A DNA stretch of 64,000 bases from Prostheceraeus crozeri (Eukaryota; Platyhelminthes; Polycladida; Euryleptidae): positions 1,314,501-1,378,500 of the forward strand of contig CAJQUW010004580.1 of NCBI GenBank assembly GCA_907163375.1. The letters run 5' to 3'. The notes beneath the pieces are model-generated. The model did no database searches. It saw only the letters and a program-made list of their open reading frames with translations, and was not told the origin of the DNA. This document shows positions 26,317 to 38,100 of this stretch, piece after piece (the stretch's first letter is position 1; each line of letters begins with the position of its first letter). The translations under genes and the position numbers were made by a program.

Positions 26317-27239
26317 GTAAGTTAGGATGTCAAGACTGAAAAACTATCCCTGAATTAATGTCTGCTTTGTTGCATGTTAACATGATTAGATGCACATTGC
26401 TAGTGATCATTTGATTTCAGAAGTATTCAGTTATAATGTTTTGTGATGTTCCATCCCAGAATTCTAATTTTTGTTTATCTAGTTCATTCAGTTTTCGTTA
26501 TTGTATTCGGTTTTGCGTATTTTTAATATTTCATTATTGTTTGATAATTGAAAAAGACTGTGGAAGCATTATTGGAAAATTACCGTCATTTATTTGATAA
26601 ACAGTTAGCAATTTTAATTGTGAAAATAATGCTTCTCAGTTACTTGCATAATATTTTCAATAAGTTTGTAGCCAGAGTAGAAAATGATTGTATATGTATA
26701 AATAGTAAACTAAGCATGTTATTGTACCGGTCTACGAAATTTATCAGCTTCTCAAAAGCAATTTTGTATTTAGATGGGCGCTTTTCCACGAGGCATGATT
26801 ATGTTGGTCGATGACCATCTGAAAGCGCTCGTCTGAATAAAAATTGCTTTTTTGCTATCAGGCTCATGGGGTCACTCCAACAACTAAACGTGGAAGCTGT
26901 AATCACATTGAAATTCTATCTATGTATACAGTGCTTTCATTCTTTACATATGCGCAATAGTTCACCTGTATAAATTTAATCGGCCTGAGTTAAAAATGCA
27001 AATTTGCCACTGAGAGGCAGTTTTTGAGATCTACAATGCTTTAATCGCGTTGTTCTTATAAGAATAGGGACTGTAGGAGAGGTCATGAGTATACAATAAT
27101 GTATTTGTTTCTTTTATACAATTGGCTTCAAATTAGCCATTTTTATGAAAATTATCATATCTAGAAAATTAATTGAGTTATTTATCGGTTCTTTTTTATG
27201 GTAAGATGAAGTGATGAATCAACAGCATTAAACCGTTCT
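26317..27239. other. Unassigned, downstream of the DUF4806-like exon
   Basis: An 88-codon open frame at 26548-26814 begins KKTVEALLENYRHLF and could hold a following exon, but I see no splice acceptor or domain to support it. Confidence 0.35.
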
Positions 27240-27500
27240 AAAAAAGTGTGGGTTTCGGTTGCAGACCGAAAAGACAGTTAAAATGTCATCAATGTACTTT
27301 ATGTAAAAAACCGACATTGCTTCCAATAATGTCTAATGAGAATTCAACTACAGGAGGTTCAATGGAGGATCCCATGCTCATTCCTTCTTTTTGCGGGTAG
27401 TTTTCATAGTGAAACAGGTCTATTATTATCTGCTTAGATAAACAAACACGTGAAAGGTCGACTCCCTTCTAAAATCGTTTCATATTGATATCCCCGACAA
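27240..27500 (-). pseudogene. Penelope-like reverse transcriptase remnant
   Basis: The minus strand reads RVCLSKQIIIDLFHYENYPQ followed by KEGMSMGSS, the substrate-loop block of Penelope RTs. A frame change then leads to YIKYIDDILTVF, the catalytic Y-x-DD motif. About 85 residues survive. It differs from the other Penelope families in the window (the YENYPQKEG type), so it is a separate, older insertion. Confidence 0.7.
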
Positions 27501-27769
27501 AGGCAATTTTAAAGTACTCATTTATTGAAAATTTTCTTAATGAAAATACGGTATTCTTATAGTGCACAATGCAAAAGTTTCAAGGTGCTCAATGTGCGCT
27601 CTCATGCGCACTCCTTACTTACTTCCCCGTTTTTCGTCCTTGTCCACGCTGAACGGGGGTCAGTTTGCGCAGTCCATACACAAAATTTGTTCAACCATTG
27701 TACATGAAGTCATTTTTTCATTCGCATTGTTTCATGAATAATTGTAACAAATTACAACCACCTTGCATT

Positions 27770-27880
27770 GATTTTTCTTTCCATTAAGTCCTGTATATAT
27801 TGCATCATTGTTATTGATCGTTGTCACGGTCACTGATGATGGCATCTTGTCTACTGAAACATGTCTGCGAATACATTATC
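27770..27880 (+). repeat. Penelope-like 3' tail, degenerate hammerhead
   Basis: The plus strand contains CTGATGATGGCATC followed 7 bp later by GAAACATGTC. This resembles the hammerhead core and cleavage triplet (GTC) seen in Penelope tails. Helix II no longer pairs well. Orientation is opposite to the RT scrap at 27240-27500, suggesting an inverted pair. Confidence 0.4.
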
Positions 27881-28469
27881 TCCGATGAATTTTAATCAAG
27901 TGGGATCATGTCCACCGGATATTTTAAATTTTTATCTTGAAATATGAAAACGACACCATTTCAGTGACATAGCAGCTATGTGGGTGTAAAATGGTACCAT
28001 TTCCGTTACAGATTCTGTGAAGAAACAGCAGTTACCAACGATAACTTCCAAGAATTTTGAGGAGATCTCCATCAGGTATCTGCGTGGTACAAGGGACCGC
28101 AAAGGTGGGCGGCGACAACGAGAGTTTAGATGAAGGAGGCGGAGGCCCAAGCGCAGTTAAGTCACAGTGATTTATCTGACTCGGACTAAGTGGACTCGGA
28201 CTATTGAGTGGTCTTCTCTGACTTTCACTGTCATAGATGCGCTACGCGCGCCAGTAGCTTTTTTATAGTTTCATTGATCACATCGCCTGATGAACCGTTG
28301 AATTTCAAGTTTTATTCAACTTATTTTTATGAAAATGTTTATTGAGGCTATGAAGCTTTATGACAAATTTCATCGGAGATTAGTTCTTTATGCTTCCTGT
28401 TTAGATTATATTCCGGGTATTATCACCTCTGTACCCATGACTCAGAAAATGAAGAAATTCATCTTCATT
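27881..28469. other. Unassigned stretch
   Basis: Only weak short frames, including minus 27932-28150. No domain or repeat recognised. Confidence 0.4.
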
Positions 28470-28980
28470 AATCATTTTCTTTTTAGTTGAAACTAATGAA
28501 TTTTTAAGTCTTTCTGTGCACAAAAATTAATAAATTATGTCAAGATATATTTCGCCGATCTGACTTCATCAATTGAAATAGAAAGAAATCATATGAAAAA
28601 ATTCAGGAAATCAAATGCCAAATCATTCGAAATCTCTACAAAATTACAAACTGTCAATATCGATATCTAACAAATATACACATATACCACAGTTCATTGA
28701 TTGTTGTAGTTCTGTCAGTACAACAACAATCAATGAACTTTGGTACATGTGTATGTTTGGTTGATGTCGACATTGACATTGATGATTTGTAATTTTGTAC
28801 AGAGATTTCAAATGATTTAGCATTTGATTTCCAAAATTTTTACTTAGGACTTCTTTCTATCTCAATTGATGAGACCAGATCGACGAAATATATTTTGTCA
28901 TAATTTATTGATTTTTGTGCGTAGAAAGACTGAAGAATAATAATATTTCATTGATTTCAACTATGAAGGAAAATGATATC
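28470..28980. repeat. Large imperfect fold-back repeat, about 250-bp arms
   Basis: The sequence folds on itself about a centre near 28715. The inner arms are AGTTCATTGATTGTTGT and ACAACAATCAATGAACT. Outward matches include AAATTACAAA/TTTGTAATTT, TTTCGCCGATCTG/AGATCGACGAAA and AAGTCTTTCTGTG/AGAAAGACT, continuing to an ATTTTC block at each tip. The arms show roughly 80-85% identity by eye. There is no coding sequence; it is MITE-like. Confidence 0.8.
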
Positions 28981-30270
28981 AGAATCTTTCTTTACCAGAT
29001 CAATAAAAATTGCCAAGAATTACTAATATTATAATTATTATCTGCCTTTCAGATTTTTCCAGGTTGCTTGATAATCATGATTCGTATCCAGATTAATTAT
29101 CTTTCCTGTAATAGCAGGTGAGACATAGTCGTGAATTTACTATCATTACCGCGTAGCTGTTATTATTTTGCAATCTTAAACTACAGCTTCTGTAAAAAAA
29201 GTCACGTCAATTTCATTTTGTCTTGTAATAAGTGGGAAATGTATTACTTAAAACTGTTGCTAAGACATTGCTTAAATGGCATTGATAATATGCTCGAACG
29301 TAATTTCAATTTCATATCAAGTCTCTAGCTCATTCAAAATTCAACGGTTCATCCGTAATTTTTTTACTCCCTACCACGCTTCAGTATTCTTTACTGGACA
29401 GTAATTCTAAGACTTGTTAAAATGAAATTTCTTAAATAGATGGCTTTTAGTAGATGACGCCACTTCGAGAGGAGATTGAACACTCTTCACAACATCCGTG
29501 CTATTGTAAAAGTTTTTTAATCAATCCTTTTCTGTTAGGCATCATACGATATAGTTAGATGCAGTACTTAATGGAAATATTGAATAGCTCTCTTCTAACT
29601 ACTTAATAACAAATAAAAATAATAACTGTAGCTGAGCAAGACTGTAGTAGTTAAACATTAAAATACTTACTAGTTGTCCGCCATATCCTATAGAAATGAA
29701 TCGCTGTTTTTGGGTGCAGTTAGTTAGTTCTTAGTAGCATTTTGAAATTTTCTGTCTGCTAGAAGTTGGATTTTTTAGATGGAGGATTGCTTTTGAAGAG
29801 CTAATTGATCCTTTTCTGCAAAAGCCTCCGAGTTTCTCCGATGTAGCACTGATGGCAGTGTCAATTTATTTATGCTAATGCAAGAAAGGATGGTCAACTG
29901 CAGTCATGCTTAAAGCTATTTAGCTATTTCTTTCATTTTTAAGTGATTATGTTGGTTGTTGGAAAACTAGGTCATCAGATATTTCTAATAAGGACTGTAT
30001 ATACACATAAATAATCTAGAATCTCTGTGTTTTGATGTCTAAATAAAAATTCAGCGTGTTCATTTTGACAAGTCTCATATCATGTAATTCTGTATCAGAT
30101 TTTAATACTTGTGTGATTATGCGATTGTTTCAGTCCCCTTTTTATGATGAGAACATACACATTTGAACTTCAGAATTGTATTTTATCTCACAAACAGCAC
30201 AGCTATCCACTTCGCAAGTTTAACCGATTAAATCAGGAAGGGAGTTTTGAATTGCAGTCAGCTTGATTAT
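28981..30270. other. AT-rich unassigned stretch
   Basis: I see no gene, repeat family or splice-framed exon. Confidence 0.45.
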
Positions 30271-30602
30271 CCCATGAAGGTGCGTCAATCTTGCGATTTT
30301 CTTTTCTGCAGTACCGCATTAGTTCCATTCCCGATTATCTATCTTGGCCACAGCAACAATGCCGTAACACTAGTTATGGAGACACATATAATAGCTACGC
30401 TATTGATGTACACATCCCCCGCCATATTTTGAGCCAGAGAAACGGGGATGTGTACATTAGTAGCGCAGCTATTGATGTATCGCCATAACTGGTGTCACGG
30501 CATTGTTGCTGTGGCCCAGATAGATAATCGGGAATGGAACTAATGCGGTATTGCAGAAAAGCAAATCGCAAGATTGACGCACCCGTGTCGGCACTTCATG
30601 GG
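30271..30602. repeat. Fold-back element with about 150-bp arms
   Basis: CCCATGAAGGTGCGTCAATC at the left tip pairs with the complement of the right tip (GATTGACGCACCC, then CTTCATGGG). Inner blocks such as CCCGATTATCTATCT and CAGCAACAATGCCGT pair with AGATAGATAATCGGG and ACGGCATTGTTGCTG. The loop is short, at about 30420-30445. The arms are highly similar, so the element is relatively young. Confidence 0.85.
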
Positions 30603-30893
30603 TAGCACCTCATTTCGGCGTCGGCTCGGTGTGGAGCCGCTGCGTGCACGTTAAATGCATGCGCGCTGACGATGGGTATTTTGTGGCAAAATTGGGCAAC
30701 TTTTGCTGGGCCAACGTCGTTTACACGCCGGTGCATATGGGCTTACGTGGGATTAACTAGTCTAAAACGGCCATTTCCTGATGTTGGCCGGCACCTGCTA
30801 CCATTCGGGTAGCCCACGGGGCCATTGGGCAAAACGGTATCTTCCCATGTTGGGGCCGACTGGGCTGTGCTACTTGGGACATCACTGGTTGGG
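30603..30893. other. GC-rich patch, possible repeat
   Basis: This 290-bp stretch is far richer in G and C than its surroundings, with repeated GGGCAA, TTGGGC and GGGCC motifs. The minus frame 30757-30951 is open but unrecognised. It may be part of an unidentified element together with the inverted repeat that follows. Confidence 0.45.
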
Positions 30894-31048
30894 TGATCCA
30901 ATACAACTGAATTGAAACTAGTGCGGAACTCTTTGTTTTTTTTACATTCATGAAGAGACTGGGTACATATTACTGCAGTATAGGCCTATACTCGTATGTG
31001 AAACAACAGGGGCTCCGGACTAGTTTCGATTCAGTTCTGTTGAGTCAT
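30894..31048. repeat. Inverted repeat next to an LINE 3' end
   Basis: AACTGAATTGAAACTAGTGC at the left is the near-complement of the right-hand GGACTAGTTTCGATTCAGTT. The arms are about 40 bp around a 70-bp loop. Confidence 0.65.
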
Positions 31049-31049
31049 A

Positions 31050-32535
31050 CTCGGCTGTTCATCATCATCAGCCTATATCTGCCCACTGTAGGGCGAAGTC
31101 CTCAGTATGGCAATTCCACCACCTGGCTAATTGTGGTCAGTTAATTGTGTTACAGAACAGCACGATGTCTTCATATCACTTTCTTGGTGGTCTTCCTCTT
31201 CTTCATTTTCCTTCCCATGATCTCCATGTCGTTTGGGGTCCATCTACTGTCTTCCATTCTGGTAATGTGTCCTGCCCACTGCCCCTTTCTTGCCTTCACC
31301 ATTTGTAGTGCGTCCCTAACATTTAAAATTCTTCGTACCCATTCGTTCGTCTTCCTGTCTATTAATGTTATCTTCAAAATTCTTCTCTCCGTCTCCATTT
31401 GTGTAGCTCTGATCTTCTGTCTCGTCTTCTTTGTCATTGTCCAAGTTTCGGCGCCGTAGATTGATGCTGCTATTACACATACCTCGAGTGTCTTCCGCTT
31501 TAGACTGATAGTCAGACTGCTGGTGAAAATGTATCGATGCTTATTGAAAACGTCCCACGCTATGACTATCGTCCTGGATACTTCCTTCTCTTGGTTCTTT
31601 TCATTGAGGCTGAATCGCTGTCCGAGATATACGTAGTCCTCGGTTTCCTCGATCTTTTTCCCATGTATTTTCGACCGTCTGCATGAGTTGTTAAACATGC
31701 ATTTTGTTTTTGTGGAGCCTATTCCCAGATCGTGTATTTCACTTTCGTTTATTAACTCCTCTATCATGATCTTCAGTTCGTTGGCTGATTGCGCAATGAT
31801 GACAATGTCGTTCGCGAATCTAAGTTGTGACAGTCTTTCTCCTTCAATGTTTATGCCTTCTTTCTTCCCAATTAATCTTTCAAAAAATCTCCTCGAGTGC
31901 CGCCGTGAAGAACTTTGGAGAGATTCTATCGCCTTGTCTGACTCCTTTAATTATTATCTTTTTTGCTAACGTCACTGTTGCAGAGCTTTCTTTATAGATG
32001 TTCTGTAGTAGTTCTGTATAGTTGTCTTGAACTCCGTGTAGTCGTAGAGCAGCTAACATTGATTGCGTTTCGATGGAGTCGACTGCTTTTTCATAATCGA
32101 AGAATGCCAGACATAGAGGTAAGTCATATTCGTTTGATTTCTGCTTGAGCATGTTTAGGACATGCATGTGGTCGACCGTTGAGCATCCACCTCTGAAGTC
32201 CGCCGTTCCCGTGGTTGTTCTGTGTCCAAATTCTTCTGAATTCTGTTGGATATTATTTTCGTGAATAATGAATAATTTATAAATATTTGATAAAAGACAG
32301 AATGGACGGTAGTTCTTCAATTCTTTTCTGTTGACTTTTTTAAACAGAAATGTCATATTAGCGTTCTTCCAGCTTGATTGAATCTCTCTGGATTTTTTTT
32401 AAACTTTGTGTTATCACTTCTTTGCCTTCTTGTAGTGTTTCAATTAGGATGTTATCGCTTCCTGCATCATTTCTTTTTTCATGCTTTTGAGATCTGCTTC
32501 AACTTCCGCTTCCATGATCATTGGTTCGTGGCCCT
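31050..32535 (-). mobile_element. RTE-like LINE, 5'-truncated, decayed
   Basis: The reverse transcriptase runs from about 32500 down. WKNANMTFLFKKVNRKELKN and YRPFCLLSNIYKLF are fingers motifs. FFDYEKAVDSIE carries the first catalytic Asp, and GVRQGDRISPKFF is the next block. At about 31835 the active site reads RFANDIVII, with Asn where the first Asp of the F-A-DD box is expected. The C-terminal part (31171-31767) includes GAETWTMTKKTRQKIRATQ and GQWAGHITRMEDSRW, typical of widespread RTE/BovB-like elements. The 3' tail ends in a few TGA repeats near 31055. At least two frame changes are visible and no endonuclease domain is left. Confidence 0.85.
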
Positions 32536-32598
32536 GAAAGTTATAAAATACAAAGTAATGTGGCTACGAAGTTATAAGATCGCATGACATTCACATTA

Positions 32599-33753
32599 CA
32601 GTAGAATTCGCATATATCGGCTTCGGCTATATCGGCGGTTCGTCTATATCGGCGGTTTCTTTTTGTCCCGGCAGAATTTCCTATCTTTTCCATATAATCG
32701 AGTTCGCTTATATCGGCTTCGGCTATATCGGCGATTCGCCTATATCGGCGCATTTTCGCTGTCCCTGACAGAAAAAATTCGTTTATAACGGCGGATTTCC
32801 TGGAAATCCTCAAGCGATGTGTTTTGCCTAGAAGAGTCACTAGAATGACAGTATATGTGGACGCGGATGGCTGCAGATTCTGTTAGGACTATCCGATTCT
32901 AACTATTCTAGTGGTATGTGAAAATTTAGATCTTCTACAATTCATCTCGATCATGTTTGGGGGTTTGATCAAATTTGTAGAATCTAGCAGCCGAGGAAAG
33001 ATAAGTAGGCTTGCCACTGTATCTCACTGATAATTCTCACATAATTAGTCGTTCATTCGACGTGATGATTGCATTGTTAACGCCTTCACCTACGATGCTA
33101 TTGTCAGACCTGACTTAGTGACTGTTGCGTCATCAAAGGAGCACAAGCTACCGTCGAAAACATTGTTGAGTTCGATGCATGTCCTCTCTCTAGACAGAAA
33201 GCGGCTCGCCACCCCATCCATCTCTATGGTTTCGCCTGCACGTGACTCTTAGCAGCGTCTTGATTGACTTAGATTGGCTGGCTTCGTCTGCACGTGACTC
33301 TTAGCAGCGTCTTGATTTATGCATACTCTTCTTTGTTTTGTTCTTCATATAGCAGGTAAGCATGTAGGCATGAAGAAGCTTCAATCTTCTTGATTCAAAA
33401 AGCATACTCAGTTTTTGACAAACATAGTGATATCCGGTTTGCGATACTTACATTGCAAGCATCAGTTCAGAAAGGCACAATTTTTAGATATCTATTGAAT
33501 GCATAGACACAATTACATGTACATGTACTGTACATGTTGGACAATAAGTCAATATGTACATGTATTTAAGTATAGCAACGCAATAATTCATGAGTCAATA
33601 CACGTACATACATTGTATGATGCATGGCATGATCTCAGCTCGTGTAGATTTCACAAAACTTCAAAATTCAGGGAGTTCGCATATATCGGCGGTTCGCGTA
33701 TATCGGCGGTTTTCGTCTGTCCCTTGAGGCGCCGATATATGCGAATTCTACTG
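32599..33753. mobile_element. Non-autonomous pogo-like element with TA duplication
   Basis: The perfect terminal inverted repeat CAGTAGAATTCGCATATATC starts at 32599, and its complement ends at 33753. TA flanks both sides (32597-32598, 33754-33755). Near each end the motif TATATCGGC is reiterated (at least five times on the left), interleaved with CGGTTCG. The 1155-bp interior has no transposase but contains a 52-bp tandem duplication. Confidence 0.9.
33231..33316. repeat. 52-bp tandem duplication
   Basis: The segment TTCGCCTGCACGTGACTCTT with its continuation GCAGCGTCTTGATT begins at 33231 and again, with one change, at 33283. It lies inside the pogo-like element. Confidence 0.85.
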
Positions 33754-33756
33754 TAT

Positions 33757-34010
33757 ATGCAAATTTACATCTGCTCACAAGCGAGTCAAGGTCATGCATG
33801 GCTCCACAATGCATTAATGTCACAAGTTCAGAAGACTAATATGATCCATTCCGCTCATTCGATAATATATTATTGTTTTCCTTTAACATTGTGGATTCAA
33901 GAATTAATGGTTGTTTGAAGCGACCAACAATAGAGAAATTTTCAGCATAGATATCTCTGTAGCAGTGGGATATCCACGCTGAAATCTCTCTTATTGCCAC
34001 CGACGTGCCG
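33757..34010 (-). pseudogene. Penelope-like element 3' fragment
   Basis: The minus strand reads AENFSIVGRFKQPLILES followed by MLKENNNILSNERNGS. It is clearly homologous to the C-terminus of the element at 48.3-49.8 kb (AENFSIIGASAYPLILES). About 50 residues are recognisable. It is older than the 48-kb copy and abuts the right end of the pogo-like element. Confidence 0.75.
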
Positions 34011-34469
34011 CATACACAGCAAACTGTAAGCAGCCACTTACCAGACAATTTATCAGCCAAATCAGTATTTTAGCTGATGCTTACGTATTATCAGACAAAT
34101 TTCCTCCTTGTCAGATAATTTTGGTCTCATCGCACGTACTGATTTGTATTACTGCACATCATACTACCTATGACTACCATATACACTTTTATCAGAATCG
34201 GATGATTTTCAATTATATAATGCAATCTTCTAAAACACAGCGCTAATATTGCAAAATATAATTACGATTTACAAAATTAAATTATAGACATGGCTACTAC
34301 TTTTTACCTATTAAGTAGCATACTATTAAACGGTAATATTTAATAAAAGCATTGATTTGAATCTGAGTTTAGGTACTTTTCACGATGCCGTAGGAAGCTG
34401 TTGTAACCACAGTATCAAATGATCCATGGAATGAATCGGTTGGTACATAGGCTATCAATTCAGAAAGGA

Positions 34470-34577
34470 TGTATTCTTCAACCGAGAGTTATATTGTAAA
34501 ATAAGAAATAAATATCACAAAACGTTTCGCCCTTGGCTTGATCACTTGTGTGACTAAAAATTCGAGTGCTGTACATT
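34470..34577 (-). repeat. Penelope-like 3' tail, left part of a split element
   Basis: On the minus strand this reads GTGATCAAGCCAAGGGC then GAAACGTTTTG, resembling a decayed hammerhead core, followed by an AT-rich tail. It lies directly against the 5.55-kb element whose other flank (40130 on) holds the Penelope endonuclease C-terminus in the same orientation. I infer one element split by insertion. Confidence 0.5.
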
Positions 34578-35399
34578 CCCAGTCAAAGCGCACTGAAGTT
34601 TTACTTAGTTTTTGAATGTTAGTAAAACTAATTCTCAAAAACTAGAGTTTTACTTTAGTATTTGACTACCAACAGAAAACTGAAGTTTTACTCTAATTTC
34701 TTCTATAAAAAATTACTTAGTATATTCGAAGTTCAGAAACTACAGTTTTACTTCAGTTCCCTGCGTTAGAAATGACTAAGTATTTTCCTAGTGTAGAAAC
34801 TGCAATTTTACTTCAGTTTCCTGCGTTGAAAATAACCTATATAATATAAGTTAATAAGTTTCTCGCAAAAACGAGGTATTTTCCGAGTTGTGAATTGCGA
34901 AGTGAATATAAAAAGAAAGATGATTGAAGAAATTGCAACGTACACTGAAAGAAACAAGGTAAAAAGATAAGTATGTTTAAGGTACCATGTAATAAGTATT
35001 TTTCAGCTTCGCGTCGTTTTTAACTGGCATCAATGCTAACTTCTAATTCTAATTGAATTGAGATAATAATAAACTATATGAATGGGCTCTAATGCTGAAA
35101 ATCAATGAGAAGTAGATCAAAGAAGAGATCAAAACATTTCCCGAATTCGATGATATTAGTCAGCCTCCGATCTCCGAAACAGCAGGCAATTGACTACTTG
35201 ACATCCAAGGCCGTTGATATTTGATCACACTGTCTTCGGGTATCCAGCTGAGGTGTCTGTCCTACTTCAAGTATGTATATGCAATCAATTAAGCTTTGAT
35301 AATTGATTTGACACATTTTAAGTGACTTTGAAGTTGACAGGATCAGTATGTAATTTGACACAGAAATATTAATAATCTCATCTCATGTCAATCATTATT

Positions 35400-37678
35400 T
35401 GTTATGATTCCCTGGGTTAGCTAAATTGTTATTGTAATCACTTCAGTATAAAGCATCATCAGAGTTTATTTAAACACAGGTCCACTTTTGTCATGAATAG
35501 ACTGAAAAATACTTGAAAAACCAAACTCATAAGAATAGACAAGGGTGTTTGCAAACAGAAGATCGAATCCCCACTTCAGCAATACGTTGCGACCTCGAGC
35601 GTCGATTATATAGTCCATACTCCAAATAAACATTTCATCATATCATTAGTTGGCATTATTTGAGTGCTGGTTTCGAAGATTTCTGTCAAAGCGCGATTCC
35701 ACGCTAGCGTGCGAAGTAACTACCTCAGTTGTCACGAAGCATAGTAACCCGGCCACAAAACGACACATGCTTGCCTGCTAGGATGTATACATGCGTTTAA
35801 ACAAATAAACATCATACTTACATCTGGCTTCATTTATTGGAAAAGCATTTTACACAAGAAGTAGAACGTTAAATGCTTAAAATCAAGGAGTGGGGGAATT
35901 GCAATGAACAGCTGCAAAACATCTGCTACGCACATTAATGACTGTACATCCCTAATGAAAACAGCAATCATTATTGTGTCTTTCCATTTCATCCTGATTT
36001 CATTCTACTGAATAGTGATGCAAAAGTGAACGATTGGAAATACCTTAACGTGTTCATGTTTTGCTACTCCACCTTGTCGGATGGAGTTCTCATCATGGTC
36101 TCGAGGAAGCCTCATATCGCCAGTCGCCGAGATGTATAGGATTCAATCGCAAAAGACAAAGATGGATTTCTGTGCTTCAAGTATTTTCAAACACACATTT
36201 CACAAGTCATAAGTCAGTGTGTATCAAGAATCGAAGAAATCAAGGAATCAACGTCGCGGTGAAATTTGAAGGTGAGAATTCTGAAATATGAATTTCTAAA
36301 CATAATTTGTGTGCGTGTCCGATTTATTGAGTAAATTTTAAGCAGAAATTGGGGCAAAATCTCGAGAAAGTTGAGGTAAAATACTGTATTTGTCGCTTCT
36401 AGCATTCATTTGTAAGCTACCACATGCGATTGTTTCCAATCTCTGAACTGCTATCGCTGCAGACAAATGTTGGTTATCTAAAGATAGATACCTACAATGC
36501 TGCGCATCCATATACCCGATGAAACGCGATATAGATTGTTATTCGATATAAAAATATGATCATTTCAGTATGGGCCCTACATTTAAAAGCGATTAAAGCA
36601 GGATAACAAAACTGTAAAAGTTAATTGATTTGATAGTTTACTTTTATTAACATTTTTGTCGATTGGAATTTTGTCAAAAAATGTGCACGCATGTGAATGT
36701 AATTAAACATAGGTTTAAGAGTTATCACGGAAAAATATAATAGAATGCGTTTTAGGAATTGTGACATTGCAACCTCATGAGGTTGTTTGTTCATATCAAC
36801 ATCATTTGAAATATTTCGAAGGTTCTGTCACATTAGATTCATTTTAAGGTATAGGCCTGATGAACTTTTATTGAATAAAATTTTGATCAGAATGGAATTT
36901 TCAACGAGCGTCGCGAGCAGTTCATTTTGCGATATTGTACAAAAAAAGTAGACTACATTGATTGCAACCAATTTGCTTTCAAATGATAGGCTAAATTTAG
37001 GAATATTTCATAATAAAAAATCATGTTGCAGACTTTCACTTCTACTGAAACAGTATACGGAGAAAACATACAATAGGCCTAGCGATGAAATGGCTTCTCT
37101 TATTCACCTTTAATTTCAATTTATTCACCTTTAAAAGCAATTGTATGAAGATAGGTCTACCATAAATTGAACACATAGAATATTAAATTAATTGAACTAA
37201 CACCCTTTTCACAATTTATTAATATAGTCTCCCAACAATTGTATCATTATGACTGGAAATGGATCAAAACCCATTTTGTACTTCTGAGTATAAAGAAGCG
37301 TCATAGAAAAAACGATAGTTAAAATCATGGGGTTGCTTTTGGGGAGGAGGTAGGCCTACTTCATAAATATAATCGAAGCAAGTTGAAAACGTTTTTATAT
37401 CTACAAATGAATGCAAAATGAGGGATAGACTAGGCAATGAATGACTGGGAAAAGTCGAATTTAAGAAATATTGACGATTACCTCTGAATAATAGGCTGGA
37501 TTTTTATAATTGGTTACTCGAAATATTCAATTAATCACACACATAAATATCAGTTACATCAATTGACATCAATCAATGATCAATACTCCAATACTTCCAA
37601 ATCAATTTGAATACTGAATTGATATTCCATCAATTACAAAGTCATAGATAGAATATCTTGAAAATGCTTCACGACTGT
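35400..37678. other. Interior of the 5.55-kb element, no recognised gene
   Basis: Mostly AT-rich. The frame at 36061-36291 ends just before a GTGAGA donor-like site and could be exon-derived, but it matches nothing I know. Confidence 0.4.
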
Positions 37679-38100
37679 GTTAATGAAAAAACTAAAATAC
37701 AGAATCCGATATTTCGGCTTAGACGAGGAATCAAGTTAGGCCTATGGATTGGCACATCAATATATTATTAATTGGTGAATGTTGTCAACTTCACGTCTGA
37801 TTGGCTATCATAGCTATGTAGACTAAAGTGCATAATGCGACAACTGGATTTACAAATCTGTCTCTGAGCCAATTGCGTTCCATGCTCAAAAAATGTAGAC
37901 AGCGGATGGTGACTTGAAACATTGCTCTAAAATTCGTGAACGAATAGCACGACAAGATTCAATAAATTGGTAGCAACAGAGAAGCAACATGTTCATCAAC
38001 CATTAATGCTTTGCTGTGACAATCCATAACTTGATTCCTCGTAAAAGAATGAGCCGAAACGTAGGATTTTGCATTTTTACTTTTTCATTAATAAAAATCG
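37679..38100. repeat. Inverted pair of Penelope-tail-like segments
   Basis: The left copy (37679-37740) reversed reads CTTGATTCCTCGT, then AAGCCGAAATATCGGATT. The right copy (38023-38100) reads CTTGATTCCTCGT, then GAGCCGAAACGTAGGATT. Both end in TTTTTCATTAA-like sequence. The CCGAAACG block resembles Penelope tails. The copies sit about 280 bp apart, head to head. Confidence 0.55.

Noticed and set aside
36061-36291. Possible exon ending before GTGAGA
   Set aside because: The frame is unrecognised and no acceptor is convincing.
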